From contig NC_059396.1 in assembly GCF_905220565.1 (NCBI RefSeq), forward strand, positions 3,693,206 through 3,757,205: DNA of 64,000 bases, given 5' to 3'. The stretch is from Melitaea cinxia (lineage: Eukaryota; Arthropoda; Insecta; Lepidoptera; Nymphalidae). Numbering within the stretch: the first letter of the stretch is position 1; each line of letters opens with the position of its first letter. This document shows positions 43,987 to 56,566 of this stretch, piece by piece. Under the pieces are notes generated by a model. That model saw nothing but the letters and a program-made list of their open reading frames with translations, was not told where the DNA came from and did no database searches. The position numbers and the translations under genes were made by a program.

Positions 43987-44870
43987 CTGATGACATCGTA
44001 TTCCACTTACTATTTGATTTAATGGTACCTTAAAAATCACTATAAAATGCAGCAAGTTATGTATGCCAGTTAGTTAACAAAATATTTGGACGCTAGTAAA
44101 AATTAATTAACCTAAAATTTACACTAGGGACTCTTTGGCTAAGAGCGGTAGCAGACAGAACAAGATGCTGGAGGAAGCGTACGCCGTAAGACACACCGAT
44201 ATAAAGGACATATTATGAATACACATAACAAAATATAAATGTAAGCCATTTATGTATTAGTTCGGAATTAAGGCTAAATTATTATTATAACAATTAACGT
44301 ACTTTTTATATTCAATATTTTATACAAAACAAAAATACAGACTATCTTTTTAGTACACGCTTTTAATACCTCAAACATCATAAATTCTATTTTTGATAAC
44401 AACTACAACAAATATAGTTATTACCCTTTAAATACTTTTTTCTTAATTAAAGAGTTATTGTGCAAGCAAAAACCAAAACAGAAAAAGTAGCTTATACCAA
44501 TAATATTAATAACATTAAAAAGTGAAACTTAAATCCGTATGTTTTCAAATGGGATAAAACAAAAACGCGGAGTTCAAAAATAAAGTTTAATTTTGTGGAA
44601 ACTGTTGTGTTTACGATTCAAGTTGGAATGCTTTTTGGAACACTATTTTTGTTTGTTCAATTTAGTTTTTGTTTACTTGATAATCTAAGCAAGTTTGTAA
44701 GCTTATAAGTACTAAATTAATTTACTTACATAAATAAGTTAAAAGTAATTAAAATAATTTTTGTATTTCATTTAAATTATAATTATAATTTTTTATTTCA
44801 ATAATAATATACTAAAATAATTCAAGAATTTGCGAAAACCACTAACTTGATTCACTAAGAACATTGATAA
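43987..44870. other. AT-rich noncoding DNA
   Basis: Nothing recognised apart from possible upstream sequence of the signal-peptide exon. Confidence 0.4.
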
Positions 44871-45488
44871 TTGTGTTTGCCCGCAAACGAAAAAAAGAAC
44901 CGACTTCAATTACATCGAAGAGTAATACAACGTAGATCGACGAAAAAATAATCAAGTAACTACGCGTTATCAAAGATTACTCAAAAAGTAGTTATCAGAT
45001 CTCGATAAAATTTATATGTGACCACATGATAAACATCAGCTTTTGATTAAATTAAAAATTATCAAAATCGGTACACCAAGTAAAAAGTTATTGCGGACTT
45101 TCGAGAGTTTCCCTCGATTTCTCTGGGATTCCATCATCAGATCCTGGTTTCTTTATCATGGTACAAAACTAGGGATATCTCCTTTCCAACAAAAAAAGAA
45201 TTATTAAAATCGGTACATCCAGTAAAAAGTTATGCGGTATAATAAAACGTAGGTCGACGAAAAAAGCGTCAAGTAAAAACGCATTATTAGATATAACTCG
45301 AAAAGTAGTTGTTAGATCTCAAATAAATTTAAATGGGACCAATTGGCATACACCACCTTTCGATTAAAACAAAATTTGTCGAAATCGGTCTACCCGGTCA
45401 AAAGTTCTGATGTAACATACATTTAAAAAAAAAAAGAAAAAAAAAATACAGTCGAATTGAGAACCTCCTCCTTTTTTGGAAGTCGGTT
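44871..45488 (+). mobile_element. AACCGACTTC element, full-length reference copy
   Basis: The 618 bp contain the leader hairpin (gtttgcccgcaaac), AACCGACTTC, module 1, one linker, module 2, poly(A), 'cagtcgaattgagaacc' and terminal GAAGTCGGTT. It is the cleanest single copy in the window and the best query for others. Confidence 0.88.
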
Positions 45489-45588
45489 AAAAAGTAAAAG
45501 TAAAAATAATAAAAGATAGAAGAAACAAAAAAAAAATAATAATAATTAAAATAAGTAAGTTTACAATTAATATCTTAATATATATAAA

Positions 45589-45771
45589 TCTCGTGTCACA
45601 ATGTTTGTCCTCAATGGACTCCTAAACCACTTAACCGATTATAATAAAATTCGCACACCATGTGCAGTTCGATCCAACTTAAAAGATAGGCTATATTTTA
45701 TTTTGATATATTATGTTATTATTATATTTCAGGAAAAAATAAGGTGATACGAAGTTCGCCAGGTCAGCTAG
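45589..45771 (+). mobile_element. Short Helitron, plus orientation
   Basis: It starts A|TCTCGTGTCACAATG, ends GGTCAGCTAG|T, and has a 3' hairpin-like gatacgaagttcgcc. At 183 bp it is non-coding. Confidence 0.8.
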
Positions 45772-46529
45772 TTACTTATTATAATGTTAATTGTAAAATG
45801 CTTTTAATACATTTTCGTGCAAATTAAAATATATGCTTGTTACATTTCGCGGATATGGTAGTCTTACTTTGTAAAAACGAAAATATACGACCATATGAAA
45901 CTGTAAACATAAAAACACATAAACACCGGATTTATTTATGCCCGCTATTAAGCCATTAAGTTCAAACCTAATAACGTACAATAATCGCTCCTTGTCGTTC
46001 TCGTCGCAAATTAATAACACATATCCGTCACTCATTTGATGACTCCCTTTTTAACTTTCGACGTGGTACCAACTTTATTTTACGATCGCAAAATTTTATT
46101 AAACACTTTAAAACTAAAGCCATAAGGAAGAAATTTGTCTGCTTTTTTATTTTTGAATATCATTTTTAATTTGCGTTCCGTGTAAGCTAACGACGGTGTG
46201 CTACCCTTAAGCCACTCTCCAGTATTAAAATGATAAATATACTACTATCAAGTATGGAAATCTACCAATTTATTATATGATAGGTCGTTATTCTATTACG
46301 TAAACAAAGTTTGGGGGTTAATAGAGTCATCTAGGTTATTACGTGTAATGTGCGGGGGTGGGTAATTTTGTGTCACTGGTTTTTTTTGGTGATTATCGTG
46401 TCGCTTTTTCGTGTTTTATTTTATTTATTTAAATACAAACTAGATGTATTTGTGTTTGTTGGAATACATTGTTTCAGTGCATGTAATGTCTTGATTGTGT
46501 GTATTAGGTATTCAGTTTACTCTGATTGA
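45772..46529. other. AT-rich noncoding DNA
   Basis: Nothing recognised. Confidence 0.4.
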
Positions 46530-46823
46530 TATATGTATACATATAAATAAAATTGGAGTGTTTGTTTCTAATATTAAAATAACCGCTTTTTACTAAATGT
46601 TTATGAAATGTATACACAGTATACATATCAAAATAACATTTTTTACAATTTTTGTCTATCTGTTTGTTCCAATTTTGATGGTACGTTCGCTGGCAGATAG
46701 CTAATGTAATAAGGAGTAACTTAGGCTACTTTTATCTTAGAAATGTATTTATTTTATAACTCTGCGAACTGAACAATAGCTTTTTTGTTAAATTACACGC
46801 GACGAAGTCGCGGGCACAGCTAG
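46530..46823 (+). mobile_element. Helitron-like element, plus orientation
   Basis: The 3' end has the hairpin gcgacgaagtcgc followed by gggcacagCTAG (46820-46823) and T. The body matches 41765-42060 in reverse. The 5' boundary is uncertain. Confidence 0.7.
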
Positions 46824-47021
46824 TTAAATCATATATTTACGTCATACATCTTTATATTGTTCTATACACGTGTTTAAATGGATAAAGAGCTTATGTAAAC
46901 TCAGATGTAGTGTTAAGCTTAAATTTAAATTTAAGATAAATACAGTGTACAGTGTATTGTCTAGTGATATAAAGATAGTATAAACTTTTTTAAGTCATAC
47001 AGCAAAATTTATATGTTTTTT

Positions 47022-47445
47022 CCGACTTCAAAAAAGGAGTAGGTTACTCAATTCGACCCAATATATATGTATGTTCGGGGATAACTTCGTCGTTTATGAA
47101 CCGATTTTGATAATTCTTTTTTTTTTTTGTTAGAAAGGAGATATCTTAATTGTGGTACCATGATAATGAAAACAGGATCTGATGATGGGATCCCAGAGAA
47201 ATCGAAGAAAACCCTCAAAAATCCGTATAACTTTATAACGATCTACCGATTTTGATGATTTTTAATTTAATCGAAAGCCGATGTTTATCATGTGATCAGA
47301 TTTAAATTTCACCGAGATCTGATTACAACTTTTAGAGTAATCTTTGATAATGCGTATTTACTTAACTATTTTTTCGTCTACCTACGTTGTATTACTTGTT
47401 GAGGAAATTGAAGTCGGTTTTTCTCGTTTGTCAGCAAACACAATT
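47022..47445 (-). mobile_element. AACCGACTTC element lacking most of module 2
   Basis: The plus strand begins ccgacttcaaaaaaggag and ends tcgtttgtcagcaaacacaa. The linker and module 1 are intact in reverse. Module 2 is reduced to about 50 bp. Confidence 0.8.
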
Positions 47446-48498
47446 ATTATATTTCAATACAATCTGATTTTACCTCTAAGTAAACTTACGACTTCGGGTC
47501 GAATTCAAAATGTAAGTTTATCTAAAAAGAAACCGAATCTTTAACATGATTCTCCTAAAACATTAGTTATATTTTTGTGCTAACATTTCATTTTCATTTA
47601 TATTTATAAATATCAAAAACAAAAAGACGTATACTTCATAAAAAAAGCATATAATGTGAAATTTATTTCATTACGTGCCAATAATATTGACTTAAAACAA
47701 TGATTGTGTACAGTGCAACTCATAAAAGCGACGCGTGCGCCGCGAAACGATATTATTCAAATATTTACGACGTTATGAGGACGTAAAGCGCACATTAATA
47801 ATCTAAATTCAAACACTGTTACCTACTAATGTTACTCGATTAAGACAATTTTATTATATGATTATAATTTGAATTTATAAATTATTGAAAACTATCTTTG
47901 GTAAATTTTGTGGGGTAGGGCCCTCGATTGAGGAAGTATCTCGCTCGACCTTAAAGAAAAAGAAAACCACAACTATATAATAGTAATTTAAATAGGGTTA
48001 AATCTGACACAATAGTGTTTTTATCGATATTCTGTGAAACGTTTTCGGTATATTACCGCTAATTATACGGTTTTTGTAAACTATTATTGTTTTTTTTTTT
48101 GAAATGTTGATAGTAATTGATATACATAATAATTCTTTACCAATGCTCCAATTTATATACAAATTTTAAAATATTATTTTTTTAAGACTGCTGCTATAAA
48201 AAGCTGAAAAACTGTTTTATTTTATTTAAAATTACATTTTGTTAGCCTTAGGTATAGATAATTTATTATACCGTGTAAAATTGCTTTGATTTTTCATCGT
48301 ATAAACACATTCCATATACTATTTTATTATATTTAAACTGTAAAAATATATGTAAATACGTATCTAAATATTTTTCTTTCTTAAATTGAAGCTGTTGAGC
48401 TGTTGAGTAGTTGAGAGCTGAGAGATATCGTTTCTATTCAGCCAAATCTCCGTCTAAGGTTGTGGTAGCTTCTCAATTACTATAAATATTTCTTAATT
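47446..48498. other. AT-rich noncoding DNA
   Basis: 47912-47975 (ggggtagggccctcgattg...) weakly resembles the start of the SINE at 34858. Otherwise nothing is recognised. Confidence 0.4.
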
Positions 48499-48507
48499 AA
48501 TTTTTTA

Positions 48508-48825
48508 GACGCCGCGTTGGCGCAACGGTTACTGCCATGGATTGTTCCCGTTGCGCTGGCGGTTGCGGGTTCGATCCCCGCACATGACAAACATTTGTAT
48601 TGGCCATAGAGGTGTTTGCCGTGGTCTGGGTGTTTTGCAGTCCTTGTGGGTCTCCCCACCGTGCCTCGAAGAGCACGTTAAGCCGTCGGTCCCGGTTGTT
48701 ATCATGTGCACCTGATAGCGATCATTACTCATAGTAGGGAATATATCCGTCAACCCGCATTGGAGCAGCGCGGTGGATTAAGCTCTGGTCCTTCTCCTAC
48801 ATGGGGAAAGAGGCCTATGCTAGCG
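48508..48825 (+). mobile_element. tRNA-derived SINE with 9-bp target duplication
   Basis: The head has box A-like gttggcgcaacggtta and a perfect T-arm with B box (TGCGG GTTCGATC CCGCA region). The body 'ctccccaccgtgcctcg' follows, and the RTE-like tail is cut short (ggcctatgc). Exact 9-bp repeats aatttttta (48499-48507, 48826-48834) bound it. The 74-codon minus-strand frame is spurious. Confidence 0.88.
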
Positions 48826-48834
48826 AATTTTTTA

Positions 48835-49700
48835 TTTGTTACTTTTTCAACAATATCGAAAAAAGCTGTGAATTATAATGAGTTTGAATTCCCAGAACCA
48901 ATGGTACCTCATATTGTGACCAATACAGTAAATACACTGCAACTTAAACGGCAATTTACTTGAATAGTAAACATCAAAGTCCGATTTTTAAAGCGGAATG
49001 TCGTTCGCCTGTTATTACGACCAATATATCAAAATATTGTAAACGTAACTGTTATTACACCCCCTATTTGCTCGTCAGTGTGTCGCGGGTAAGTATTCAT
49101 TTGCGTTTCATACACCAACCAAATCTATTCAAAAATTCTATGACATAACACACGATTATTAACCTTAAGATTCATGAAATAGTATCGATTTCTCTGTAAG
49201 CTTATTTTGAGTTCCAAATGTATTGGTTTGCAGTAAATTCAGTACGACTCGGTCACGCGCTGTTTAATTTAAAAGCTCACTCATTAAGGGAAGGGTCATC
49301 TGTTGGCTTAATAAGTGGTATAAATGTAGAAAATATAACGATTTAAGCCGAACCGATTTCAAAACAGATATGGATTTTACTGTGATATGTGATGGTTTTA
49401 AGGTTTTCATGTTACTAGGACTTTTACTAATTTTACAATGTAGAACACCATTCTTCTCATTTTATTGTATTACATCCGATGACTCACTGTAATTCAGAAT
49501 GATGGATTAATTCTTCTTCTCCAAAGAACACTCAGTCTTAGCTAAGAGTAAGATGTCTTTAATTGTTCCAATACACTACCTACAAGAAGTATGTGTTAGT
49601 AAAGCCTTTTTTTTTCTTCCTTAAGCCCAGTTTTTATTTTACCTTCAACTCTGGTTCATATTTTCATAAGTTACAAATAATCAGCATGATACTCACGGAA
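48835..49700. other. Noncoding DNA
   Basis: No gene is supported; two short plus-strand frames have no recognisable features. Confidence 0.4.
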
Positions 49701-49850
49701 GTTCGTCTACCTACGCTGTATTACTTGTCGATGTAATTGAAGTCGTTTCGAAGATTAGCCGGAACAAACAGACACACAGAAAAACAGATAGACAGACAGA
49801 CAAAAATTGTAAAAAAATTTATTTTGGTATATATACCGTGTATACATCCA
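49701..49850. repeat. Chimeric junction: AACCGACTTC fragment joined to Helitron fragment
   Basis: 49701-49745 is the reverse complement of the AACCGACTTC element's 5' end (ctgtattacttgtcgatg). It runs directly into 'gaagattagccggaacaaac' and a (GACA)n stretch typical of the 41765 Helitron-like body. Confidence 0.6.
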
Positions 49851-49931
49851 TATGTATTTATTTGTATAGATAAGTTTTTTTTAATTGGTAAAACTAGTTA
49901 AAACGATTTAAGTAGGCGATAATTATTTATC

Positions 49932-50110
49932 ACCAGCTGCGGACAGACTTCGTTCTGTTAAAAGTTATTAGTAATTTTTTTTATTTTTTTTTTATCAAAA
50001 CCTTCCGTGGGTTTTAAGGAACATACAAAAAGAAATAGCCGAATTGGTCCAGCCATTATTGAGTTATGCACTTAGCAACATTTATTTTTTTTTTATTTAT
50101 GTAGAAGATA
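49932..50110. repeat. Helitron-like interspersed repeat fragment
   Basis: 'cagctgcggacagacttcgt' at the start and 'gccgaattggtccagccatt' later are typical of degraded CTAG-ending repeats. The ends are lost. Confidence 0.4.
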
Positions 50111-50167
50111 AGATTAGCTTATTTTGTGTCAGATTTAATTATTAGATTTAATCATTTTTTTTTTATT

Positions 50168-50455
50168 TACTAAATACCGACCAGCGACTAGCGACCCACC
50201 CCGGCTTCGCACGGATGCAATGCTGATACGCGCAAAAAATATGTTTATTTACAACATCACATTAGAAGCCTCTAAAACTATCAGTGTTCCTCTACTTTAT
50301 CATGCATGTAAACATACATATAATCAAAGAATACATATAAGCCTTCATCTGGAATCTCTCTAATTACAAAAGAAAACCGCATCAAAATCCGTTGTGTAGT
50401 TTTAAAGATCTAAGCATATAGATAGCAGGAAGCGACTTTGTTTTATACTATGTAA
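50168..50455. repeat. Unclassified interspersed repeat
   Basis: It runs from 'ccaccccggcttcgcacgg' to 'gaagcgactttgttttatac' and 'tatgtaatgat', a form I recall as common in Lepidoptera. It is a single copy here, so the call rests on recall. Confidence 0.45.
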
Positions 50456-53107
50456 TGATTACGCAATTCAAATGAATGACAGATTTAGAAACTGTCTGCT
50501 ACGTAGCTGTCACAACTATGATTTTCATTCATAGTTATAGCAGTTTGGTAGTTTGTGTCTGAGTGTATCTTGTAAGCTTTCCAAGCCCCTGAAACAATAT
50601 TTTATAATTTTAAATAGGTATGATTACTGTAAAAGAAAACTTTTTCTGTACACCATTTACCAGTACCTTATTAATAATATTTTTTTTCACTAGTAATCTT
50701 ATAACTGCCTACGTTAGTACAATCTGTTTTGAAAACAAAGCCAAAAGCCATTTATTATCTATAGCTTGTTAACAGTCATTAGCTAGTCTAGAGGGAATTG
50801 GAAAACGCGACGAAAATAAAAAATAAAATGTCGTTTATTAAAAGTCAAGTAAAACAAAACGCATAGAGTGACAGGCCCCGGGGAGCACGTAGCGAGTACA
50901 ATCAACGGTAGAAGTAACTAAGTAACCTTATAATTAACTAGAGTTTTTAGGCGGTTTGACATGCATTGTCATTTTTGACGACCGTTATCTAAATAATTTA
51001 TTTATTTGATATTTAAATATGCTAAAAATATCAGGAGGTAATTTTCAAAGGTTCCAAATCACAACATTTTTTACTTTTTGGGCGAAATTTACCACCTGCT
51101 TCTACTGAAGAATGGAATCAATTTAATTGATTGCAACCAAATTTTTTTTATATAAATTCCTTAAAGAAGCGTTTTTGAGTTTATTCCTATTTGTAAAAAA
51201 AACAGCTTATTTACAAACGAGATTTCTTCCAAACGTTGTCGTAGAAGTTGAATTGTAGAAAAGTGGACTTGGCTAACGTCTTCAACATACAAATACATAT
51301 TAGGCATAGTGATGTCTAAATATAAGGTTTTAAGCTTTCATGGTTTTTATAACTTTGATTTACCTACCTATTTGTCAAATGAGATATTTATTGTTATGTC
51401 ATATATGTGTCATGACATGGATGCACTCGACTGATGTGTAATTTCTATTGTCTTGGTAAAAAATTAACCTACCCTCATGTTAGCAGTGACTAAATCGAAA
51501 AGAAGTTTAAAGTTTTTTTTTAGTGTATGTGTGTGTGTGTTTTTTTTTGTAGTGTTGCGTAATTTGTTTTCCAAAGCCCAAGTTTTAGCTGAAAACTGCA
51601 CAAAGGCACAACGTACCCTGGGGCAGGCATACGTCCACTGGTAGAAGTAAAAGGTAGATAATGATGGGGGATATATTGGTCAGATTGGCCGATTCAGGAC
51701 ATTTAATATCTCAACAACGTATGACCTATTTTCCTGGGTCTATCAGATTTGGTTACCATCACAACATTTTGATAGACAATAAGAATGGTATCAAAAGCAT
51801 TTTTAAAGTTTTCACTAAAGGAACAGTAAAGAACTGCTTGAAATTAATTAATTAATTATAAAAGCACTATAATGTATTCTATTTCATTGTTTGACATTGT
51901 TTTATTTGTATTATAATAAATTATCATTTGTACTGATTCTGTAGGTTTTTTAATGTTTATTATAAAACTAAAAATAGTGCAATCGAGTCATCATTTTTTA
52001 TTCAACGTCAGTTAAATACAATTATAAACTTGTTACAAATTGTAACAACAATAATGTCTAACTTCGTCTAAAACATCATTATATTACAAAATAAAAACTC
52101 TTTTATCACTTACCATTAATTGTTAAAAAACCATTAAATCTTTTGATTATTTTTACTATCACTAAAATAACGAAACCATAAAAACGGGATCGACGATAAA
52201 ATGTAACACAATGAGAAGTTTTAGTGGATTTTTAGCGGAATCGTTAACTTTAATCAAGTGACCGTAAAATTAATTATCTAATCGAGTGTTTTAGACGGAA
52301 ATTATTAAAAAAAAGTACGTCGCCCGTAGCAATTGGTTGGAAAACAATAAAAATCGTGCCCCGATGGGTCGTTGATTGAGAAAGATGACTGCTGTGTGAA
52401 CGCTGTGGGCCCTTTATACTTAGCGATGTTTTAAAAGTTAATCTATTTGAATATTATAAATAGAAAACACGTTTGTTAGCATATTTAAAGAAATATACAT
52501 AACATTATCCAGAATATAGGCTATATAGGCTATAAAACTTACCATAGAGGAACAGAAAACTTGGTTGGATTACAAATAATTGCAACTTTATTTGTTCAAA
52601 TTGAAATGTGACACTTTATTTTTTAACATTTTTTCATTTCTTATAATTATGTGGGTTTTATTTAGGACGGACTAGTAGGTACATGTATGATTACATTAAA
52701 ACACAAAACTGTTCTGATAATACTAAAATAATGTATACTTTTTACATATTAACTATTAGTCAATATGTAATTATTTACCTACGTTACTTTATCGGCGATT
52801 TTGTTTTCTTTACTAAAAATCGTATTAAAATCGTTCCTATGTCGTACAGTTTAAATAGCTTTGTAGCCATCTGAGTCACTCATTAAACACAAGCTGTGCT
52901 TTAATCAGTGGGAATAACATGGAATTAGCTGATATAGAACAACTTGGACTAATCAGCCCTTTGACTGCGCGATGAAGGATACAAAGGCTTACAAATAGCT
53001 TAGAGAATATCTATTTTAACCTATTTATTACTTATTAAAAAAAAAGTTTTCTTGTAAATGATAACGTTAATTTCGATTTGTAATAAATATATATACATAT
53101 TTTATTT
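50456..53107. other. AT-rich noncoding DNA
   Basis: No gene or recognised repeat; (GT)n-like and T-runs occur near 51525-51549. Confidence 0.45.
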
Positions 53108-53340
53108 TTGAAGTAAAACTTCTTTACGCTCACTTGACTTGGGGAGTAAGCTGGTGAAGGCGTAACGAGAGCGTTATGGAAAGTGTGATCGAGCGAGGCG
53201 AACGGAGCAATAGAGAGAGGTGCGAGCACACATTTTTCTCTCTTTCTCTCATAGACACTTGTTTCGTATAACTAAGACAGTGCAGGTTTATTGCTAAAGA
53301 AGTGTTAGTTGTTACTTTAATCGTGTGGTCGAAAGGATAC
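53108..53340 (+). repeat. TTGAAGTAAAACTTC family, subfamily A copy 2
   Basis: It begins TTGAAGTAAAACTTCTTTAC and shares 'cgtaacgagagcgtta', 'agtgtgatcgagcg' and 'gaggtgcgagcacacatt' with the 35441 copy. It ends 'cgtgtggtcgaaaggatac'. Confidence 0.75.
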
Positions 53341-56300
53341 TCAATTTTTAATTTATTTGCTGAAAAAAATGATATGTCGAAAACTATTAAAGGTTTGATT
53401 TTTCGAAATCTTTATTATTACATTTTGAAATTATTTTTATGTTCTCCGCATTTACTACTGATCATGAATACTTTAACCAATATTCTTAATTTTTAATGTT
53501 TTTCTGGTCTAATAAAATAAGTAGTTCACGTAAGTATAAGATTTACACTCAATTGAGTTTATATCATAAATTCCTTCTAATAAACAACACAAGAACAGAA
53601 ACGCATTTACCACAATGAATTTTTGGATGACTTATAAGTACAAACGTTTAGCATGTATAGGAATCGAAGCCTTAGCGTTACAGATTATATGAATACGTGC
53701 CGAAGAAAAAAAATTTAGATATCAAAACAAAAAAGCGTGATAACTTTAAATCAAATTTTGAACCATTGCAATGCTGGTAGCTTAAAATAAATTACATTAT
53801 TAACAATAAAAGTTTTTTAACTATCCGACATGGGGACACGACTCAAAATAAAAAGCAAACATTTCTACCCCGTGGTCTATCCGTATCCATCACTAAGACA
53901 AAGGGTGAACGTACGGTGAACGAAAAAAACAAACAAAACATCGACACCCGCATGTCATTACCGTCACTTAAATGATTATACGTTAATTATAACGTCGCGT
54001 CAGATTGTTGATGAAGCAATCATTACGAAGATCATTTTCATTAGCATAATTATCAATGTGGATTTGTTTGTCAGTGTGTTTTAATTGAGGATACAGATAA
54101 AGTATTAAATGTATGGCCTGGGTCTCGGAGTTCGGGTAAAGGGTTCAATGGTAACAATATAGTGCTTGTGCTCTGAACTGAGAGTTTTTGTACGTCCAAA
54201 ATCCTAATGCCGGGCAACCGCGTACTCTAAAGAGGATAAGAGTTGGATTAGTTGAACGTTATTTCAATGCAGGCTAGGCCTGCATGCGACAAAGCCTTTG
54301 CTTTGCACTGATGGGAGAATGTCTCCTCTATGAGTCTATATAAGCAGGGATGAATTAGTCCGATATGCATTGCTATGAACCTAGTGTACTAAACGCTTTG
54401 AGTAGCCTTTACAAGATCATCTTAAGCCGTAACAAAATAGAGCTAAAAAGACTTAAAAGTTACAGTTAGTTAACTTAGTTACTAAAATAGTTAATTCTCT
54501 AGCGTGAAATATTACTTCTAAGCAATGATTTAATTTATTAAATTTAATCATTCCATTAATAAAAGTACAAAGATTTTAATTATACTTTATCACACTTAAA
54601 AATGTATTATATTGTGAAGCCGTCAAAAAGCCCTCGTAGCGACGTTCTATATTTAGTGTTACGATAAAAACAATCGCATAGTGATGCGCTGATGCACCGA
54701 ATTAACTATTTATTAATTACAAACTGTTAAGCCGTCTCTGTACAAAGAATAAAGCCTACAAATAGACATGTTATCTAAGTGTTTGCATTAAAAGTGCTTA
54801 TATTAAAAAAAAATATAAATTTCAAACGTAAGTCATATACAATCCATGAAATAAGAAAAAAAATTAATTGAAGTTTTTGTTACAACATTGAATAATAACG
54901 GTCACTACGCAGGATTGCTAGGGTTAAAACCAAGCTCTTTAGTTTTTATAAAAGGCTTTTCTCTGCTCATTGACAGTTTTTGCTGTAACAAAGACAAAGT
55001 TACGCAAGTCATTAATAAAATCTATGAAGCCTCTGTTTTTATATTAGTTAGTCTATGCCAGCGGTTGCGTGAGCGCACATGCGGGCGCAACAGTTTATCA
55101 GCTCATCTGTTGACGGACAATTGGTAAAAACGGCCCCAACACTAAATTTACTGTAAATTGCTAAAACGGAGGTTTGATTCGATATTTAAAGATTTCGTTA
55201 AAAGATTGCTCGCTTTTGTATGCGGGTTTGGATGATTTTTTTTTACGGTTATTGTTTTCGATTTTTTTCTGATTAATACCGGTTATTGAGATAGTGGTTA
55301 TGTGTTACTTCCTCTTTTCGGGTAATCTTACGGTAATGGGTCCCGCAAATATGTATGAGTAACTAATAATGGTTGAGAAATGATTACCTTCCGAATATAT
55401 TGACAGTTTCATAACGTATATTCTTAGCATTTCATTGATTTATAATAAGGCTGATTTGTTAAATATTATAGATAATCTGACTGGCTTATTTTTTAACTAA
55501 ATCATTTAATGGTTTCAAATGGTTGTTGGTTACTTTCCGAATAAACTGTACTTTAATCATTGGCTTCTACATTAATTATTCGTAAGTCCATAAGCTCTCA
55601 GCGCCTTGTCTCATCGGTCAATATAAACCAAACTAAACATTGCATAAGCAGTTCGCTGTAATCGTCACCTCTTAAAACAATAGTTTTAGCAAAGGCAGGT
55701 AGTTGATTGACACAATAACTTAATATTTCTGTATAGTGATAAAATGCGTCTCAATTGATAACCGGCAAAGGACAATGTATCGAATTCGCTTTGATCCTTA
55801 ATCTTGATACGGAAGACTCTTGAAAACTGAAACGAATGTATTGCCTGTGTCTTTACAATACAAAATCTTCTCTTCTGTTTAGTTTGGTAAGGATATCAGT
55901 ATTAATCTGCGTATAATATAATAATTATTAACAAGCTAAACTTACTCAAAGCCTCTATTGTGTGCCCTTAAGCAAAAGCAATACAAAAAAACGTTTATCA
56001 ACAAAGTTAAATAAAATGTAACCACAATTGAATAACATCAATAACTCATCTGTAGCAGATACGATCTGCCACATGGACCGTACAAATTAGAAAAAAAATA
56101 TATTCAATAACCCTCCAAGCGCCGATGGGTGATATCAATGACGTTTAACCCTAAAATAATCGAATACGAATCGAAACTACCTCAGGGACATCGGGGACTT
56201 TTTTGTACGGCGTAAAATTGTCGAGTATTTTTTGCAATAAAATTCACCCTTTAAAATGCGGGGTGTCGCCTGGGGGCTCAAGGGTTACGTATGGTTTATA

Positions 56301-56468
56301 GTTTTGGAGTGATCTCCGTGTAAATGCAGGACTATGTCTGACTTTTTCTTAAATAAATAATGAGTGCGTAGAAAAGACTTTAGTTGAATTTTCTTATTAA
56401 TAAAGATATTTATCATACGTTTATTATCTTAATATTTTGTTACTATATATTATTTATTACTTATAAGT
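53341..56468. other. Noncoding DNA, no gene supported
   Basis: 54110-54400 and 54880-55130 are GC-richer and repeat-free. The TATA-like motif at 54337 is listed separately. A 79-codon frame at 54888-55127 has no recognisable feature. Confidence 0.4.
54337..54344 (+). promoter_or_regulatory. TATA-box-like motif TATATAAG
   Basis: TATATAAG is followed by cagggatg in a locally GC-richer stretch. It is a motif match only, with no downstream exon identified. Confidence 0.2.
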
Positions 56469-56481
56469 AACTTTTTTATAT

Positions 56482-56566
56482 GACACACATGAGTTCAAGT
56501 TTTTTTTGGCGTAAACTTGTGGAGGCCTATGTCCAGCAGTGGACTGTATAGGCTGTAATAATGATG
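56482..56566 (+). mobile_element. 85-bp SINE/RTE tail with perfect 13-bp target duplication
   Basis: Only the last ~85 bp of the family is present, ending gcctatgtccagcagtggac, TATAGGCTG and TAATAATGATG. Exact 13-bp repeats aacttttttatat (56469-56481, 56567-56579) bound it, so this is a severely 5'-truncated but genuine insertion. Confidence 0.9.
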
